Shown one piece after another: positions 35,991-38,914 of a stretch of DNA of 38,914 nt. Location: assembly GCA_030748775.1 (NCBI GenBank), contig JASMLH010000001.1, forward strand, positions 67,744-106,657, read 5' to 3'. Under the pieces are notes generated by a model, which ran no database searches, was not told the origin of the DNA, and saw only the letters and a list, made by a program, of their open reading frames with translations. How positions within the stretch are numbered: the first letter of the stretch is position 1; every line of letters starts with the position of its first letter. The DNA is from Candidatus Thalassarchaeaceae archaeon (GTDB lineage Archaea > Thermoplasmatota > Poseidoniia > Poseidoniales > Thalassarchaeaceae). Made by a program: the position numbers and the translations under genes.

Positions 35991-37298
35991 TCATTCAGAA
36001 CGGATCTCTTCCAGTGCCTCAATCACCGAGGCTTGGGTGATCCGGCCACCCCGTTCCCTGAGCATGGATGCCACCTTGTCTACCTCTTCGCCCTCGGCTC
36101 CAGCGGTAACTGCCATGTTCCTGACATGCAGCTTCATGTGGCCTGCTTGGATTCCCACAGTGGCCAGGGCACGTAGCGCACCGAGGTTCTGAGCCAATCC
36201 CGAAGCCGCCATCACCTTAGCTAGCTCGTCTGCGCTCTCAACGCCCAGAAGTGCCACATTCGCCTGTGCGGCAGGATGGACCCTTACCGCGCCACCAACC
36301 AGTCCCACTGCCATGGGCAGTTCGATAGATCCTACCAGATTGCCAGCATCGTCCTTCGACCACTTGGTCAGTGAACCGTACGTCCTCTCGTGAGAGGCAT
36401 AGCTGTGAGCCCCGGACTCGATTGCCCTCCAATCCTGGCCGCAGGCTATTGCTACGGCGGAAATGGCATTCATAATGCCCTTGTTATGAGTAGTCGCTCT
36501 GAAAGGGTCCGCCTCAGCGAAGTGGTATGCCTGGATCACTCCCTCGATCACTTCGCTACCCTGCTGGGCATCATCGCCCTTGTCCGACATCTCCTCGGGG
36601 GTGAAAACCGCACTAACCCTAGCAAGCCTGTGGACTGCTAGGTTGCTGATTATCCTCAGGATTACCGTTCCACCGGTTATCGCCTCTACCTTCGGTGCAA
36701 TTGTCTCAGCCATGGTATTGACCGCATTCGCCCCCATAGCATCCCTGCAGTCGACCAGAATGTGGACAATGAGCATTGGTCCAGAACCAGTCTCGATCAC
36801 CCTAGCTGTGATGTCTCTGCACCCTCCTCCGAACTTAACCAGGATGGGGTCTACCTCATTGCAGCTCGAAACAAGGTCATCCTTTGACGCAATAATCGAC
36901 TCCATGGCCCCATTGGGGTCCTCACAACCCACGACTTGGATCTGGCCAATCATCACAGGGTCATCATTATTCGAAGTGAATCCCCCATTTTCCAGGCACC
37001 TCTTGGCCATGTTGCTCGCAGCAGCTACCACACTGGGCTCCTCAAGGACGAAAGGAATCGCATAATGAGAGCCATCGATTACGAAGTTCGTAGCCACTCC
37101 TATGGGGAGCGAGTACGTCCCCACCACGTTCTCGATCATCCTGTCTGCGGACTCTTCGTCCAACTCCCCAGAGTTGGCCCATGCCTCCAACTGTTCTTCA
37201 GAGAGGCCCGCAATGCCTGCAAGGAGCTCCCTTCTCTCGGCTACTGACAGTTTGTAGAATCCCTTGATGCGACTGTTCTCTATTGGCATGGCACTCAA
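35991..37298 (-). CDS. mvaA: Hydroxymethylglutaryl-CoA reductase, class II-like (start 37298 or 37289)
   Basis: RIKGFYKLSVAERRELLAGIAGLSEEQL, ENVVGTYSLPIGVATNFVIDGSHYAIPFVLEEPSVVAAASNMAK, MGANAVNTMAETIAP, GIMNAISAVAIACGQDWRAIESGAHSYA. Confidence 0.93.
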   Translation of the reverse strand: MSAMPIENSRIKGFYKLSVAERRELLAGIAGLSEEQLEAWANSGELDEESADRMIENVVGTYSLPIGVATNFVIDGSHYAIPFVLEEPSVVAAASNMAKRCLENGGFTSNNDDPVMIGQIQVVGCEDPNGAMESIIASKDDLVSSCNEVDPILVKFGGGCRDITARVIETGSGPMLIVHILVDCRDAMGANAVNTMAETIAPKVEAITGGTVILRIISNLAVHRLARVSAVFTPEEMSDKGDDAQQGSEVIEGVIQAYHFAEADPFRATTHNKGIMNAISAVAIACGQDWRAIESGAHSYASHERTYGSLTKWSKDDAGNLVGSIELPMAVGLVGGAVRVHPAAQANVALLGVESADELAKVMAASGLAQNLGALRALATVGIQAGHMKLHVRNMAVTAGAEGEEVDKVASMLRERGGRITQASVIEALEEIRSE

Positions 37299-37359
37299 CC
37301 ATAGACCCGTGGAAAGTGGCTTCTAACCTTTTTCAAACCACTCCCAAAGCAAGAAAAAT

Positions 37360-37421
37360 GCGTTAATATTGCCGTTAACGCTTCATTAACGCATTATTGA
37401 AGCGTTAATTATGCGTTAACG
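37360..37421. repeat. Array of five GCGTTAA/TTAACGC motifs forming a 20-9-20 bp near-perfect dyad
   Basis: GCGTTAA at 37360(+), 37375(-), 37386(-), 37402(+), 37413(+). Left arm 37373-37392 CGTTAACGCTTCATTAACGC versus reverse complement of 37402-37421 CGTTAACGCATAATTAACGC: 18/20 identical. Confidence 0.9.
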
Positions 37422-37461
37422 TCCCCTAATCCAAACCGAATTACTAGTCAGAACATCCCGC

Positions 37462-37496
37462 TTTACGGGGCCCGGAGATTTCCCCGGACCCGTAAA
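37462..37496. other. Strong imperfect hairpin in the intergenic region
   Basis: TTTACGGG (37462-37469) pairs with CCCGTAAA (37489-37496); inner CCGG/CCGG (37472-37475/37484-37487). Confidence 0.75.
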
Positions 37497-37510
37497 TCGC
37501 CCTTTCCAGA

Positions 37511-37530
37511 AGCGTAATTATGCGTGAATA
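37511..37530 (+). repeat. Diverged copy of the GCGTTAATTATGCGTTAA element
   Basis: GAAGCGTAATTATGCGTGAAT versus GAAGCGTTAATTATGCGTTAA at 37399-37419. Confidence 0.6.
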
Positions 37531-37559
37531 TTAAGAATCCCAGATGTCGCTGGCGCCCC

Positions 37560-38914
37560 ATGGTAGTTAGCGGGGTTTCTATCCTTGATGTACCTCCACT
37601 TCCTGGAAACCCATTCGATATCCGCCCTGTTGAGAGGAGCCGAGCCCACGAGATGGTCGGGTGCGAGGGGATCCTCTCAAGATGGAGGGAGCATATGCAC
37701 TCTCAATCACCAAGGATGATGCTACTTGTAGGGGAGAGGGGTTCCGGGCGGACGTCTTTGGTAAACTCCCTTTCCTCCCAGACAGGAAAGCACTTTGTAG
37801 GGTATTATTGGAATGATGAAGATCCAGTAAATCGATTCCTTAGTGAACTTTCAGTCACTTTCTGTGGACACAACGTCCCCAATACTATGCATCAAACGGT
37901 GGAGAATTTGGTTGAGACGTTAGACTCGTCTACCGGCTCACTGCCACTAATCGCCATAGATTACCCCCCAGATGCCGAAATGTCCGATTTCTTGGTTGCC
38001 ATATCCCCTATTCTTCAGAGGCTTAGGGCGTTCGTAGTTGCAATCCTGACCAATTCCCAATTTGCCTCGCTGGATGAGGGGGTAAAGGCCCTTTTCCAGC
38101 CACCTGAATACGTCCCTGCACTCTCAGAGCATCAGATTCAGCAACTTTGTGACTCCAGACTTAGGAGAATCTCCAGGGAGAGGTGGAATATCCAACCTAG
38201 CCTCCTAAGTGCCATACATTCCAGGTCGGGAGGCAATCCCAGGGAGGTCCTGTCCCTAATGCGAGACCTTCTCGACGAGAAGAGAGACCTTGGCTCAGAA
38301 GGGACGCTCGAACGGCTCGTTAAGTGGGACGTGCCTAGTAAGGAAGTACAACCAGAAAGCCCCGAGGTAGCCGAAGAACCTGAATTGAGTGACTGGGCGG
38401 ATGATCCCTATCCCGGTGAAGAAATCAAAGAATCCGAGCAAGAACTAGGAGATGACGAGGATGACTGGGATGTAGAGCCAGATGACCTTTGGGACGACGA
38501 TCCGGATTCTTTGGAGGAAGAGGTCGAAGAAACCGAGGAACCCGAGGAGATATTGCCCAAGGAGGAAAAAACCCCTGATTCCTCTCTCGATACGTCCAGA
38601 ATCACTGACTGGAACCCAGAAAGCGAAACGATATTGACGATGGAAGAAGGGACGGAGCCACCTAGGGTCTCCATGCCTTCCGGCGGATTCTCTGGACTAC
38701 TCGGCAGAACAAGGAGTGCCTCGGACAACATGGATACAGGGCCCGATAATACACCCGTCGTAGACTCTTCAACGCTCCAAGAAAGCGAAGGTCCCCAAGA
38801 AGCCCCCACTCCGGCACCAATTCCAGAACCTCAACCTCCAGCAAGGATAGTCAGCACTGAACCGAAGCCTCCAGACTACTTGGGTGTAATATCCACTGAT
38901 GGGGAGCAATGGAC
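37560..38914 (+). CDS. AAA/ORC-like P-loop protein with degenerate Walker A and long acidic C-terminal tail; truncated by window edge
   Basis: My translation open to window end: MVVSGVSILDVPPLPGNPFDIRPVERSRAHEMVGCEGILSRWREHMHSQSPRMMLLVGERGSGRTSLVNSL...LPLIAIDYPP...PALSEHQIQQLCDSRLRRISRERWNIQPSLLSAIHSRSGGNPREVLSLMRDLL...; then Asp/Glu/Pro-rich tail. Not in ORF track because it lacks a stop in the window. Confidence 0.8.
   Translation, partial: MVVSGVSILDVPPLPGNPFDIRPVERSRAHEMVGCEGILSRWREHMHSQSPRMMLLVGERGSGRTSLVNSLSSQTGKHFVGYYWNDEDPVNRFLSELSVTFCGHNVPNTMHQTVENLVETLDSSTGSLPLIAIDYPPDAEMSDFLVAISPILQRLRAFVVAILTNSQFASLDEGVKALFQPPEYVPALSEHQIQQLCDSRLRRISRERWNIQPSLLSAIHSRSGGNPREVLSLMRDLLDEKRDLGSEGTLERLVKWDVPSKEVQPESPEVAEEPELSDWADDPYPGEEIKESEQELGDDEDDWDVEPDDLWDDDPDSLEEEVEETEEPEEILPKEEKTPDSSLDTSRITDWNPESETILTMEEGTEPPRVSMPSGGFSGLLGRTRSASDNMDTGPDNTPVVDSSTLQESEGPQEAPTPAPIPEPQPPARIVSTEPKPPDYLGVISTDGEQW

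Noticed and set aside
1-38914. Search by eye for CRISPR arrays, tRNA/rRNA genes, transposase genes, phage genes or toxin-antitoxin pairs.
   Set aside because: None recognised. No tool such as tRNAscan-SE was run, so a missed small RNA gene is possible.
37560-38914. Calling the AAA-like gene orc1/cdc6 and the intergenic region a replication origin.
   Set aside because: Walker A is degenerate, no ORB-type consensus was recognised, and no skew or marker-frequency data are available; kept only as a hypothesis.

Overview
Gene-dense archaeal chromosomal window of about 39 kb. I infer a planktonic euryarchaeon of Marine Group II/Poseidoniales type from gene content (TBP, TgtA with PUA, CTP-type RibK, archaeal mevalonate kinase, SepF-like protein); no marker search was run. 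About 34 protein genes on both strands are supported, including two that run off the window edges and are missing from the ORF track: an HdrD/GlpC-like Fe-S oxidoreductase at 1-459 (-) and an AAA-like protein at 37560-38914 (+). I recognised no rRNA, tRNA, CRISPR array, transposon or prophage. Most notable observations: (1) a glycerophosphodiesterase-like protein that looks circularly permuted, with its HRG catalytic motif at the C-terminus; (2) a 49-bp near-perfect dyad of GCGTTAA motifs plus a diverged copy and a strong hairpin, between a class II HMG-CoA reductase and a P-loop-degenerate AAA-like protein with a long acidic tail; (3) a TATA-binding protein with an acidic insertion of about 54 aa in repeat 2; (4) an archaeosine TGT that lost the CxCxxC zinc ligands; (5) a single-chain fused aconitase-X, candidate phosphomevalonate dehydratase, in a window that also has mevalonate kinase and HMG-CoA reductase; (6) a divergent ZIP transporter/NikR-like regulator pair sharing an AT-rich dyad operator; (7) three convergent gene pairs that share one CTAG as both stop codons.
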